Positions 1 through 9,113 of a stretch of DNA of 64,000 bases are shown piece after piece. A model generated the notes under the pieces. It saw only the letters and a program-made list of their open reading frames with translations. It was not told the DNA's origin and did not search any database. Both the position numbers and the translations under genes were made by a program. Each line of letters begins with the position of its first letter. Within the stretch, counting starts at the first letter, position 1. This stretch comes from Chondrus crispus. Lineage: Eukaryota; Rhodophyta; Florideophyceae; Gigartinales; Gigartinaceae. The stretch covers positions 186,001 through 250,000 of the forward strand of contig NW_005179382.1 in the NCBI RefSeq assembly GCF_000350225.1. Reading direction: 5' to 3'.

Positions 1-494
1 TTATGTATTCACAACTGCTGTCCCAATGTTTAGCAAGATGTTATTGCCGAGGGCATGCACTGTACGTTAAAGAAATGGCGTCCAAACTGACCCTATATAG
101 TTTCGATTTGATAAGCCTGTTTATTAGTGGGATTAATTGTATCTCGATAATGCCAGATCACATTCTTAAATGCCACCCATTTGTTGGAAGCTCTTTTCTC
201 GATGTGACGCGGAACGAGGAAAATGATGAAGAAGCGGATAACTAGGGTACTGATGAAGATGTGGAGGACGACGTAGTATCTACAGAGGAGAATATTTCAA
301 GAATTGCCACTATAGCCGCAGACAGACGGAGAGCTTTCGTTGTAGATGACCGCGCGGAGGCTGCACCGACCGCAAATTACGCCGCTAAAACGTTCAAAGT
401 CAATTCTGATGGCGTGTCACGCAGGACGACAGTCACTGCTTTTGCTGTACGGGAGCATGGCACAGAGCGATACAGCAAGATTATCAGATTCTTG
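1..494 (+). pseudogene. Element A transposase, DDE-domain piece
   Basis: Residues MPDHILKCHPFVGSSFL (from about 150) align with MPEHLTKCHPFVARSFL of element B near 26764. AVREHGTERYSKI further on aligns with AVREHGTEKYGKV. An in-frame TAG at 243-245 separates two open stretches in the same frame, so this copy is broken. It ends at 494, where the Tc1-like element begins after its TA duplication. In piggyBac-like proteins this part follows the second catalytic Asp; the Asp itself would lie just before or at the window edge and cannot be confirmed. Confidence 0.55.
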
Positions 495-496
495 TA

Positions 497-709
497 CAGT
501 GCGCGAAACGCAAATAAATACACCCTCCGTCCCGCCCGTATTTCCGTATTGCAACCAGATTTTATAAAAGCACCTCTTCACCCGCCTCAACAACGTGCTG
601 AAACGAACGATTCTGAAGTCGGATTGGGTGTAGCTCAAACCACCGCCCTGTTATTCATAAAAAACGTGCGAAATGCAAATAAATACACGAAACGCCGTAT
701 GATACAGTA
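497..709 (+). repeat. Left terminal inverted repeat of the Tc1-like element
   Basis: This is the reverse complement of 1846-2058 with only scattered mismatches, from the outermost CAGTGCGCGAAACGC to the inner GATACAGTA. A direct internal echo (CGAAACGCAAATAAATACAC near 503, CGAAATGCAAATAAATACAC near 669) suggests two transposase-binding sites per end, as in IR/DR-type Tc1 elements. Confidence 0.93.
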
Positions 710-828
710 CCCTAAAAGGGCGGGCAGATCCACGATAAACCATTATTCAAAACAGAACAAACCTTACTAGAAAGAGATCATCTTCCTCGTCTGTTCACTA
801 GCCCGTCCCGCCCATTGCGATAACAACC

Positions 829-1831
829 ATGCACAGAGGCCCACCTTTAACCGACAACGAAAAAGGGCAAATCCTGGCTCTCCATCACCAGCTCCTGTCT
901 CTAACAGACATCGCCCAAACTTTAGGACGCTCCGTTGGGGCAGTGTAAAGGTTTTTAAAGAACCCCAATCGTCATTCCCGCCGTGGTGCACACGTCACAG
1001 GACAGAAGATCACCGTGCGTCAAGAAAAGGCTTTAATTAGTAAGGCCTGCTCAGGAGAGTATTCAGCTCGTGACTTAAGAACAAGATGGATTTGCCGACT
1101 GGAGTAAGGCGTGTGCAACAAATATTAAGTTCCACGCCTCATCTGAAGTATAAAAAGATAGTTAACGCACCAATGATGACTGTACGTCACCGCGAAAACA
1201 GACTCAAATGGGTGCGTCTATTTATTAGAAAGGGAGACATATTTTGGAATAAGGTTATCTTCAGCGACGAGAAGAAGTTTAACCTTGATGGACCGGATGG
1301 ATTAGCCAGCCATTGGCATGAACTTCGCACAGAGGAGCGGATGTTTTCAAAAAGGCAAAATGGGGGCGCTTCCGTGATGGTTTGGGGTGGAATGTCGCCG
1401 TATGGACTGTCTCCGTTGGTTTTTTAGAAGGAAAGCAAGATTCGAGAAGGTACTGTGAGACTCTGGAGCATGCTCTTCTCCCGTTCGCTGCTGAGGTTCA
1501 CGGGGAAATGGCAACCTAGGTGTTCCAACAGGATGGTGCATCCATACACAGGTCTACATTCACGGGTAGCTGGCTTACTGAAAGGGATGTGAGGACCATA
1601 GATTGGCCTGAGAAATCCTCAGACCTCAATATTATAGAAAACGTATGGGGCATTATGGCTCGCCGCGTCTACGCACGCCAGAGACAGTTCGATACAATTG
1701 CGCAACTCAAGGAGGTTATTGAAGAGGTTTGGGCGACTATTGGCTGTGACGTTTTACAGAAGCTGTATCGTAGCATTCCTAGACGCATGCTTGCAGTACT
1801 GGATAAAAAGGGGCGCGCGACAAAATACTAG
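829..1831 (+). pseudogene. Tc1-like transposase (DD34E), broken
   Basis: The protein catalyses cut-and-paste transposition at TA. The first Met at 829 opens an N-terminal helix-turn-helix segment (LTDNEKGQILALHHQLLSLT). The catalytic core shows VIFSDEKKFN (first Asp), FQQDGASIHR (second Asp) and SSDLNIIENVWG (Glu). Thirty-four residues lie between the second Asp and the Glu, which is the Tc1 DD34E spacing. The reading frame is broken by an in-frame TAA at 946-948, a frame change near 1080, another near 1427, and a TAG at 1517-1519. The triad itself survives. Such a copy cannot make a full transposase but its ends could still be mobilised in trans. Confidence 0.9.
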
Positions 1832-1845
1832 AATAAATGTGTCTT

Positions 1846-2058
1846 TACTGTATCATATGGCGTTTCGTGTATTTATTTGCATTTCGCACGTTTTTTATGA
1901 ATAACAGGGCGTTGGTTTGAGCTACACCCAATCCGACTTCAGAATCGTTCGTTTCAGCACGTTGTTGAGGCGGGTGAAGAGGTGCTTTTATAAAATCTGG
2001 TTTCAATGCGGAAATACGGGCGGGACGGAGGGTGTATTTATTTGCGTTTCGCGCACTG
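1846..2058 (+). repeat. Right terminal inverted repeat of the Tc1-like element
   Basis: Partner of 497-709. It begins TACTGTATCAT and ends CGCGCACTG directly before the TA at 2059-2060. Confidence 0.93.
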
Positions 2059-2060
2059 TA

Positions 2061-3448
2061 CAATATAGATCCCAAAATTGGACGTTGTTTGGGGACTTGG
2101 GTTGCGGTATTCCAAAACGGATGCCTGACACGCCATCTCTGTACAAAGAGAGCCAATGATGGAAGCATTGTTATTCCTCCCCAGGAGCATGGCAGTAGTG
2201 AGAACTTTCGTGCAGGGATGTTTCTTGGGAACTTGTGAAGTTTTAACAGTCGGACAGCTCTGTGCTGATTGGTTTATACAGATAAAGTTTCGAGTAACGG
2301 GTACCAATGCTGGAAAGATCTTGCTGCGGGATGACAATGTTCGTAGCATAGGCAAAGAATCCGACACTACATCGCTGTACTTGACTCCTGCTGAGCTTCT
2401 GCAGTCATGACCTCCTGGTTTAGTAATGGACGGTCTACGGAACCTATGAAGCGAAAAACAGCAACAGAAGTTCCTGTGCTTCGGGACATCATCAATAGGC
2501 TTTTTGTTGAAGCGGTTGTGAGTGCGGGATGCTTGCCAAAAAGACATGAGCTAGCTGGTCTGCTCTCCCTACGGCGTAGCTATAATCTCGCCTACAGCAG
2601 CGGGTTTTACCGAACACTTTAGCCGTTCTTTGGCGTGTGTAGAAATCAAGACGAGCATTGCACGAGACAGTCTTGAACGAGCATCTGGTCTTGCTACTGT
2701 ATATACTGCTCTATGCCTCGTGGGTGAACCATCGTTTCTAGAGTACGTTCCGGACAAGCAAATTGGCCAAGTTTTACAACAGATGCTTATTCTCTCCGTC
2801 AACTATCTCATCTACGTCTTTGCCTCCGAAGCCGGGGTGATGTACACTGCTTTGGTTTATTGCTCGCGAGAGAAACTCATTGAATTCACAGGAGCAATAA
2901 TCGGCAGGGCTCAGGCTTGTGTTGAATGGGCGCATTTTCAGGAAGTCTTAGTTCCACAATTTGCTACTGCACAGATGGCAGATACTTTACAACAAAAGCT
3001 TCCATTCCGGAAAGCTGTTTCAAACTATGTATAAGAAAAGGGGGCATTTATGCCGGTTAAATTGTTTAAGTATGGCTCCCAGTCCTTCTACTCAAAAACG
3101 AATGAGGGAGTAGATGGCAGCTCTCCGCAGCGTGCGGTACTGAGGTCAGGCACAAGTTCTTTAAATGCGAACAGAAGATTGTCTGCCAAACGCCTAAAAC
3201 GATTGCTATAAATTCCTTCATTGCGTGGAGGATGAACCAAAAACAGGGATACTTTGGAAAGCAAAGATACTTTTCAAGGTCTTCAACAGTTTAGAAACTC
3301 TTTGAACAGTGTGCCATCTCTTGCGGATTTTATCTATGACTTGAGTACAGAGATGCTTATTTACTCAGACACACTACAGGAGGAACTTTTCAAAGGGGGA
3401 GCTGTAGTGGGAAGTACAGAGGTTTCATCTTCAGAAATAGGCGTTTTG
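2061..3448 (+). pseudogene. Element A, nuclease and linker piece (YqaJ-like), degenerate
   Basis: Recognisable stretches are LCADWFIQIKFRVTGTNAGKILL (about 2250-2330), matching CADWFVLRQFRVTGTNAGIVLL of element B, and ACVEIKTSIARDSLERASGL (about 2635-2690), matching VEIKTRVASRSL. The latter is the E-x-K half of a PD-(D/E)xK nuclease site as in the YqaJ/lambda-exonuclease family. A ~134-residue open stretch follows (2630-3034) with no known name; it matches the part of element B at 28540-28860. Several frame changes and stops interrupt the piece. It ends where the gypsy element enters. Confidence 0.5.
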
Positions 3449-3453
3449 CGTGC

Positions 3454-3773
3454 TGTTGACAGCTAAAAAAGGGAACTGCGCGCGTAGGGGAGAGAGAAAA
3501 GCGAGATGTTTATTTCAAGAGGGGGGGTCGGTCCCGGTGTTGTTGTTTTTTTTGTTGTGTCCCTCCTGTCGCGGGGTGTCGCGGCGCGCCCCTTGCTCTT
3601 ATAGAGGGGCCGCCAGCATCTTCCACTTCCCAGGACCGCCGCCCTTCAAAGGGAGATTGTCCACGTGTACACCTGGCGTACACGTAGACCAATAAAATCA
3701 TCTTTTGAAGGCTTTGGTCCTGGGGCCACTCCTGGGTACTGTACCCTGTACAGTACCCCAAATCTCCCCCACA
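3454..3773 (-). repeat. 3' LTR of the H3-mimic gypsy element
   Basis: The 320-bp repeat starts TGTTGACAGCTAAAAAAGGG and ends TCCCCCACA on the plus strand. It is nearly identical to 10193-10507; the differences are a few bases and a T-run. It contains an internal palindromic stretch around GGGTACTGTACCCTGTACAG near 3735 and CACGTGTACACC near 3662. Confidence 0.95.
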
Positions 3774-3790
3774 CGACCCCCTCCCCAGCC
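3774..3790 (-). other. Probable polypurine tract of the H3-mimic gypsy element
   Basis: On the minus strand, GGGGCTGGGGAGGGGGTCG stands directly before the 3' LTR. This is where plus-strand DNA synthesis is primed in LTR elements. The assignment rests on position and purine content. Confidence 0.6.
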
Positions 3791-3810
3791 CCACACCCGG
3801 GCAGGGGCAA

Positions 3811-3820
3811 CATATATACT
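3811..3820 (+). promoter_or_regulatory. Possible TATA-type promoter of the antisense gene
   Basis: CATATATACT lies just outside the 3' LTR, about 355 bp upstream of the ATG at 4173 and pointing toward it. No other clear TATA box stands in the ~400 bp between LTR and gene. It could let the gene be transcribed independently of the retroelement's own LTR. This is inferred from sequence only; initiation from within the LTR on the opposite strand is the alternative. Confidence 0.35.
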
Positions 3821-4172
3821 GACCGCTGCTGCTCCTGGTGATCGGCTTGAGTCAGGGAACCGGCGCTCGACCTTGACGATCTCATTTGACACAATTTAGT
3901 GTCACCATCGACACCAATCCCCCAATCGCTCCACGTATACACGTGTACAGCTCATCATCACTGTAAGCTATCACTTCTATCATTAACCTACCCACCTTCT
4001 CTACTTTTCACACAACTAACTTCGGTGTTCCTGCGTTTTTTTGAAGAACCTGTCAACGCGTCAGGTTCTAATTGCCTCCAGTCTCATAGATCGCTGATTG
4101 CTTGTGTGGCGGACTCAGGTGAGGTTTTAGTCCTCGAGTCTGCCCCTTGCAAGAAACCTGATCTAAACGAGG

Positions 4173-5402
4173 ATGGCGAAAACCAAGCAGACGGCGCGCC
4201 GCAGTACTGGCGGCAAGGCGCCCCGTAAACATATTGCGTCGAAGGCGGCGAGAGTATCCGTTGAAGAGCACAACGCTCGTGAGAGGATAATGTGGCTATT
4301 GTCGCAAAGAACGGACGTAATGAAGGTGTCGAAGAATGAAGAAGCTTCGCCTCGTTTTCCGTACCATGTTTGGGTTGGACCGAATCTGACAAGGTATGAC
4401 TTGGATTTGACGGAAATGCTCCGCCTTTTCGGTCGACATGTGGTCATCCACTTCAGTGCGCGAGGAAAGCACGGGGTCTCGGTAGATGAGTTTTCCCGAG
4501 TCGGGCTGACTGAATCGATTGACGATAAGCGTGCTTATGATCACGTGGAGGATGTTGCTTGGAATATTGAGTCTATCTGCTACGATAGACTCGCAAATAA
4601 GTACGTCGCCATCGACGCATGCGATAAGTCGAAGCACCCCATTCTGCTGTATACCCTACAAGTCTGTGGTGGGAACAAATCTTCGGGCCACCAGATCCAG
4701 AACGACAAGTTCTACACGAACGGCAGAGACCGCGTGTCAGCTTACCTTCTCATTGATGAGTGGTGCCAGAAGTATCCAGGGCTCTGGTTGGCAATGTCCA
4801 CTTCCGGGGCCCGCTCAGAGAGCTCTTTGGCGTCTTCTTTCCATATCCACAACCTTGGTGCTACTCCCTATCAAGATCGGACTGATCCATGCATCCCAGC
4901 TGCCGTTTGCAACTCGATGCGTGCTCTCGGCGCGCGAAAGCTCGCCGATTCGTATTGGAAGCACTTCAAGGAGAATGCGAAATCGTTTGTGCAGCATGGG
5001 AGTCTTCCGCGACGTATTCGTGATCTGAGAGATGCCAACAAGCATCTCAAACGAGAGGAAGTAGTTCTCGAGCACACCTTCGGATCGGTCCCAACAATAG
5101 GCAAACTTCTTGATGTCGAGTCCGGAGTGTTTGTTGTCACGCTTGAGGGGAGTTCGAACAAGTTGCATACGGTGTGCGTATCTTCAAAGGATCACATCAT
5201 ATTGGATTGTATGGAACCGTACCCCATGCCCTTCTCCCTTCAAGCTTTGAAACTCTGTCTTGGTGATGGAGTTAGTCTGCTCGAAATTCGTGAAATGCGA
5301 AAGGTCTGTCTTGTCCGTGCTTCCACCACAAGAGCGCTTAGCGCTTCCACTAAGCGTCGCAAACGTCGCAAGCTGAAAGCTGAAAGAAATAAGTCGAAAT
5401 AG
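4173..5402 (+). CDS. Transposon-borne histone H3-tail mimic protein, 409 aa
   Basis: Residues 2-29 read AKTKQTARRSTGGKAPRK then HIASKAARVS, aligning without gaps to the H3 tail. In H3 numbering A1, K4, Q5, T6, A7, R8, S10, T11, K14, R17, K18, K23, R26 and S28 are kept; R2 is K, K9 is R and K27 is V. After Met removal A1 would be exposed as in real H3. The histone fold that should follow is absent. Instead come ~380 residues I cannot name, with a possible cysteine-peptidase core (DPCIPAAVCNSM, Cys240; LHTVCV, His332; ILDCME, Asp345) and a very basic C-terminus (KRRKRRKLKAERNKSK) that could serve nuclear import or DNA binding. The ATG is the first in frame and fits the H3 start. The gene runs antisense to pol and converges on it, with 117 bp between stops. 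Coding potential and H3 likeness are seen; function is inferred. Confidence 0.85.
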   Translation: MAKTKQTARRSTGGKAPRKHIASKAARVSVEEHNARERIMWLLSQRTDVMKVSKNEEASPRFPYHVWVGPNLTRYDLDLTEMLRLFGRHVVIHFSARGKHGVSVDEFSRVGLTESIDDKRAYDHVEDVAWNIESICYDRLANKYVAIDACDKSKHPILLYTLQVCGGNKSSGHQIQNDKFYTNGRDRVSAYLLIDEWCQKYPGLWLAMSTSGARSESSLASSFHIHNLGATPYQDRTDPCIPAAVCNSMRALGARKLADSYWKHFKENAKSFVQHGSLPRRIRDLRDANKHLKREEVVLEHTFGSVPTIGKLLDVESGVFVVTLEGSSNKLHTVCVSSKDHIILDCMEPYPMPFSLQALKLCLGDGVSLLEIREMRKVCLVRASTTRALSASTKRRKRRKLKAERNKSK

Positions 5403-5519
5403 CCACGCTCTTTTCTCTTTTCTTGCCTATACGGGTTTCATGATAGCAATTGCATCTATTCTCTACATGCATTAAACGATTTTATGCCTAAGACTTAGCC
5501 TTAAGCTTTAACAAAGGAC

Positions 5520-8500
5520 TTAGGCTTCGAACTTCCTTTCACGATATAGGACGAGTCGGCGAGCATGAATAGGCTTCCTGGATACTCTGCCGTGCTGCGA
5601 CTCTAGCACATATCGCGGGTGGTGAACTTCCAAGATCCGGCACGGGCCGCAGAATTTGGAAACGAACGCGGGCCATTTCGTACCACCGAATGAAGTTCCC
5701 CGAGCGACAAGAACTTTGTCTCCCACTTCGAAGAAGTGAGACGACGACGCTACGAGCCTTTTTTCCACAGAGGCCCCTGAGCGAACTGCTCGTGGGACAG
5801 ATCCGGTCAGGAGCTCCAAACGACGGTGATGGTCTAAGGAAGGAACAACTAGGCTTGCACCTGTCTCTGCACTGGAATCCATCCGAGGCGGGATCCCATA
5901 CATCAGTTCGAATGGCGACACGCCGTTCTTCATAGCACGTCGGCGATATCCATACAGGACCTGGGTGAGTGCTTTGTCCCACTCCATTCCAGTTCCAAGA
6001 ACTGTCTTACGGACGGCAGCCTTCAAAGCTCCAACCATTCTCTCTGCTCTACCGTTAGACATGGGAGCGTAGGCGAGGACGGTGCGCCAAGTGATACCGT
6101 GTCGAGCCATGAAGCTAGAAACGGCCGAGGCTGTGAAGCAGGTAGCATTGTCAGAGACAATGGTTCTCGGAGGGCCGAATGAGTACATGATTTCTCTCTT
6201 GACGAAGTCGAGAACCACTTGAGCAGTACTATCAGCAGTAGATAGAGCAATTGGCCATCCTGTGAGGTTCTCGACCGCGACCAACACGAAGCGATTTCCA
6301 GACGAAGTGACAGGGAAGGGTCCAGCAAAGTCAATAGAGAAAACATCAAACAAGCTTGTGATGGGAAGGCGCAAAGTTGTCTTATACCTGGGAATCGGAC
6401 GTGCCTTCTGACACCCGTCACAACTCTTCACGTAGTCTCCCACGTCCATACCAACGGTCGGCCACCAGTACCTTTCCGTGACAAATTGACGAGTGGTCTT
6501 CACGTCCCAATGACCAATGTCGTCATGGAAACCCTTCAGTATCTTTTCGCGATCGGAAATTGGGGCAACAACACGAAGGCCACGAATGGTGCGGCGGAGC
6601 AACTTCGACTCCCAGACAAGAAAGTTCTTCGCATTATTCTTCATGCGAGACTTCCTGTAATCATCCAACCCAACCGGTGTTTCGCCTTGCAGATAGGACA
6701 TGATATCTTGGCAAGACTCTTCTAGATCTTCTGGAGAGTAGATCGGGGTCGTGATAGCGAGGGCAAGGTCTCCCTCTTCCTGGCAAGTTGGGTTGTCGCC
6801 GTTCTTGGGCTGAATGCGAGAAAGGTAGTCAGCTGCACTATTTGCGGATCCACGACGATATTCCACGGTGAAGTCGTACTCGGCTAAGAAGTCTAGCCAA
6901 CGAGCCAAACGACCGTGGATGTCTTTCTTGCGAAAGGCGTAACTAAGAGCCTGATGATCAGTAATCAACTTGAAAGGTGTAGACGAAAGCACGTAAACAC
7001 GAAATTTCTTCCAAGCAAAGATGACCGCAAGCGCCTCAGGCTCACAAGCGGAGTACTTGCGCTCAGATGTATTCATAGTACGGCTTGCGTACTGGATGGG
7101 GTGTATTTTCCCATCTTCCTTCTTTTGAGCCAACACAGCCCCCACGGAGACCGATGACGCATCCGTCTCAACGACGAAGGGCTTCTCGAAGTCTGAGTAA
7201 GCCAAGACTGGCGGAGAAGTTAACTTTATGCGTATTTCATCAAAGGCTTCTTGCATTTCTCCGGTCCATATCAATCTGCCGTTTCCGGATGTAGCCGCAT
7301 GGAGTACCGCAGCAATGTCCGCAAACTTGCAGATGAAACGACGGTAGTAGCTTGCTAACCCAAGAAAGCTCCTAAGTTCAGTCGCAGTGGTCGGGATCGG
7401 TGCATTCCGAATCACTTCGACCTTGCTCGGGTCAACGGCAATCCCGCCTTTGTCGACAACATGACCGAGCAACTTGATCTTCGCCTGGGCGAAGCTACAC
7501 TTTGTCGGCTTAAGCTTAAGACCAGCCTCGTCAAGCACATCAAATACATGCTGCAGGTGGCGAAGATGTTCTTCTATAGTCTTAGAGAACACCACAACGT
7601 CATCGAGGTACACACGCACAAACCGCACTCCGCGAAAGATTGTATCCATCATTCTCTGAAATGTCGAAGGCGCATTCATCAATCCAAAGGGCATGACTTC
7701 GAACTTATACGTCCCGTAGCGACAGACGAAAGTAGTCATTTCTTTGCATTGTTGTGCCATCCGAATTTGCCAGTAACAATTGAAAAAATCCAGAGAAGTG
7801 AAGTACGCACTTCCTTCCAAGTCATCAAATATCTCTTCTATTTTCGGCAAAGGCCATCTGTCTGCTTTCATCTTCTGGTTCAGAGAACGGTAATCAACAC
7901 AGAAGCGTGGATTCCCATCTTTCTTGGATACGATGACGACCGGAAAGGACCATGCGGCGCTGGAAGGCGTGATGATTCCTGCTTCCAGCATTTTGTCCAG
8001 CTCTTTCCGAACGATTTCGTTATGCAAGGGAGCCATTCTCCTCGACGAGTGATAGATCGGATTAGTATCATCTAACTCGAAATGGTGCTTGATTGGGACT
8101 TCAGCAGGCCGAAGATCGTCAAGGGATGTAGCAACGATACTCTTATCCATCAGGGCGGTCTCGATGACTGCTTGAGCTTCATTGTCAAGATGCACAAGTT
8201 TTTCCCGAAGCATTTTCACGGCCTTGTTGATGACATTCGAATCAGGTGATTCTACTTCCTCATCTTCTCCGGTCGCTCCGTCCAGAGTTAAGTCTAGCTC
8301 GAAAGATTCATTGCCGAGGATGGCGACAACATAAGTCTCTTCTTCCGACGAGTTTTCTGAGGCGAACGACTCGACATCAGAAGTGCAGTCCTCACTATCA
8401 GTCTCCGAATTCGCGACAATACGACGTACTTGATCAAACTCCAGACTCATTTTCACGGTTTTGTTTCCGATCAACATACTAACAGACTGGTGACCTAGAT

Positions 8501-9041
8501 CGATGCAGGCTTGAAGTTCTTCGAGAGTTGGATACCCGATTAAGATATCAACTGGGGATCCTTCAACAACCAAGAAGTTGAGTGAAGTAACAGCGCCATT
8601 GAACGTGACAGGAACTTCCTCGATGGAACCTAAGCAGGTTATCTTTTGTCCATTGGCGACCGTAATCTTCGTCGAGGTCGGCTTTGGAGACAGAGAGAGC
8701 TTCGATGCCACAGACGCATTCATAACATTAGGGATAGCTCCTGAGTCTAACAACGCTCTCATTTGTGTCCCGTAGACTTGTACCGAAACTACTTTCAGAC
8801 GTTTCGGCAAAGTACCGATCGAAGCAGCTACGGGGCGTCTAGGGCGACTGTTGAACAAACGACGGATCTCTTTCTTAGCCTCGTCGCCATCTCCTCGAAT
8901 CAGTTGACCGAATTTCAAACCAGAGGGGGCGTTCGCGAGGGAAGAAACCACATCGTACTTCCCCGAGTGCTCTTGGACGGCGTTCTTCTTACTTGTCCTC
9001 TTCTTTCTTGTTCGACGGCCGGGCTTAGGAGGTTTCCTCAT
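5520..9041 (-). CDS. pol: Gypsy pol polyprotein (protease, RT, RNase H, integrase)
   Basis: The 1173-residue open frame makes the element's enzymes. Visible in order: aspartic protease with LLDSGA (about residue 99); reverse transcriptase with TSLDFFNCYWQI (about 416) and YLDD (478-481); RNase H with VVETDAS (about 623) and ITDHQALSY (about 692); integrase zinc finger with His838, His843, Cys873, Cys876 and a catalytic core with SIDFAGP (Asp903), IVSDNATCF (Asp963) and NGRAER (Glu999). Pol lies in the same frame as gag, one stop codon downstream, which suits gag-pol production by stop-codon read-through as known from some retroelements. The first Met is therefore probably not the true start. 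The C-terminus ends after the integrase without a chromodomain. Confidence 0.95.
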   Translation of the reverse strand: MRKPPKPGRRTRKKRTSKKNAVQEHSGKYDVVSSLANAPSGLKFGQLIRGDGDEAKKEIRRLFNSRPRRPVAASIGTLPKRLKVVSVQVYGTQMRALLDSGAIPNVMNASVASKLSLSPKPTSTKITVANGQKITCLGSIEEVPVTFNGAVTSLNFLVVEGSPVDILIGYPTLEELQACIDLGHQSVSMLIGNKTVKMSLEFDQVRRIVANSETDSEDCTSDVESFASENSSEEETYVVAILGNESFELDLTLDGATGEDEEVESPDSNVINKAVKMLREKLVHLDNEAQAVIETALMDKSIVATSLDDLRPAEVPIKHHFELDDTNPIYHSSRRMAPLHNEIVRKELDKMLEAGIITPSSAAWSFPVVIVSKKDGNPRFCVDYRSLNQKMKADRWPLPKIEEIFDDLEGSAYFTSLDFFNCYWQIRMAQQCKEMTTFVCRYGTYKFEVMPFGLMNAPSTFQRMMDTIFRGVRFVRVYLDDVVVFSKTIEEHLRHLQHVFDVLDEAGLKLKPTKCSFAQAKIKLLGHVVDKGGIAVDPSKVEVIRNAPIPTTATELRSFLGLASYYRRFICKFADIAAVLHAATSGNGRLIWTGEMQEAFDEIRIKLTSPPVLAYSDFEKPFVVETDASSVSVGAVLAQKKEDGKIHPIQYASRTMNTSERKYSACEPEALAVIFAWKKFRVYVLSSTPFKLITDHQALSYAFRKKDIHGRLARWLDFLAEYDFTVEYRRGSANSAADYLSRIQPKNGDNPTCQEEGDLALAITTPIYSPEDLEESCQDIMSYLQGETPVGLDDYRKSRMKNNAKNFLVWESKLLRRTIRGLRVVAPISDREKILKGFHDDIGHWDVKTTRQFVTERYWWPTVGMDVGDYVKSCDGCQKARPIPRYKTTLRLPITSLFDVFSIDFAGPFPVTSSGNRFVLVAVENLTGWPIALSTADSTAQVVLDFVKREIMYSFGPPRTIVSDNATCFTASAVSSFMARHGITWRTVLAYAPMSNGRAERMVGALKAAVRKTVLGTGMEWDKALTQVLYGYRRRAMKNGVSPFELMYGIPPRMDSSAETGASLVVPSLDHHRRLELLTGSVPRAVRSGASVEKRLVASSSHFFEVGDKVLVARGTSFGGTKWPAFVSKFCGPCRILEVHHPRYVLESQHGRVSRKPIHARRLVLYRERKFEA

Positions 9042-9113
9042 GTGGTTCGGAGTCCAGTACTTACGCGGGTTGAGAAGGGACGGGATTGGCTCGCCGCCAC
9101 CATCCTTTGGCGT

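Larger units (their letters stand above)
497..2058 (+). mobile_element. Tc1-like DNA transposon, 1562 bp, with TA target duplication
   Basis: The element starts CAGTGCGCG and ends CGCGCACTG, and is flanked by TA at 495-496 and 2059-2060. Terminal inverted repeats are about 213 bp (497-709 and 1846-2058) and match closely. Both length and ends fit the Tc1 group of the Tc1/mariner superfamily, whose members often begin CAGT. It carries one transposase gene with a DD34E triad, now broken. It landed inside the transposase gene of element A, so it is younger than A. Confidence 0.93.

Noticed and set aside
4173-4262. A true histone H3 gene or pseudogene
   Set aside because: Similarity stops at about residue 29, with no alpha-N or histone-fold sequence in any frame afterwards, and the frame stays open for 380 more codons.
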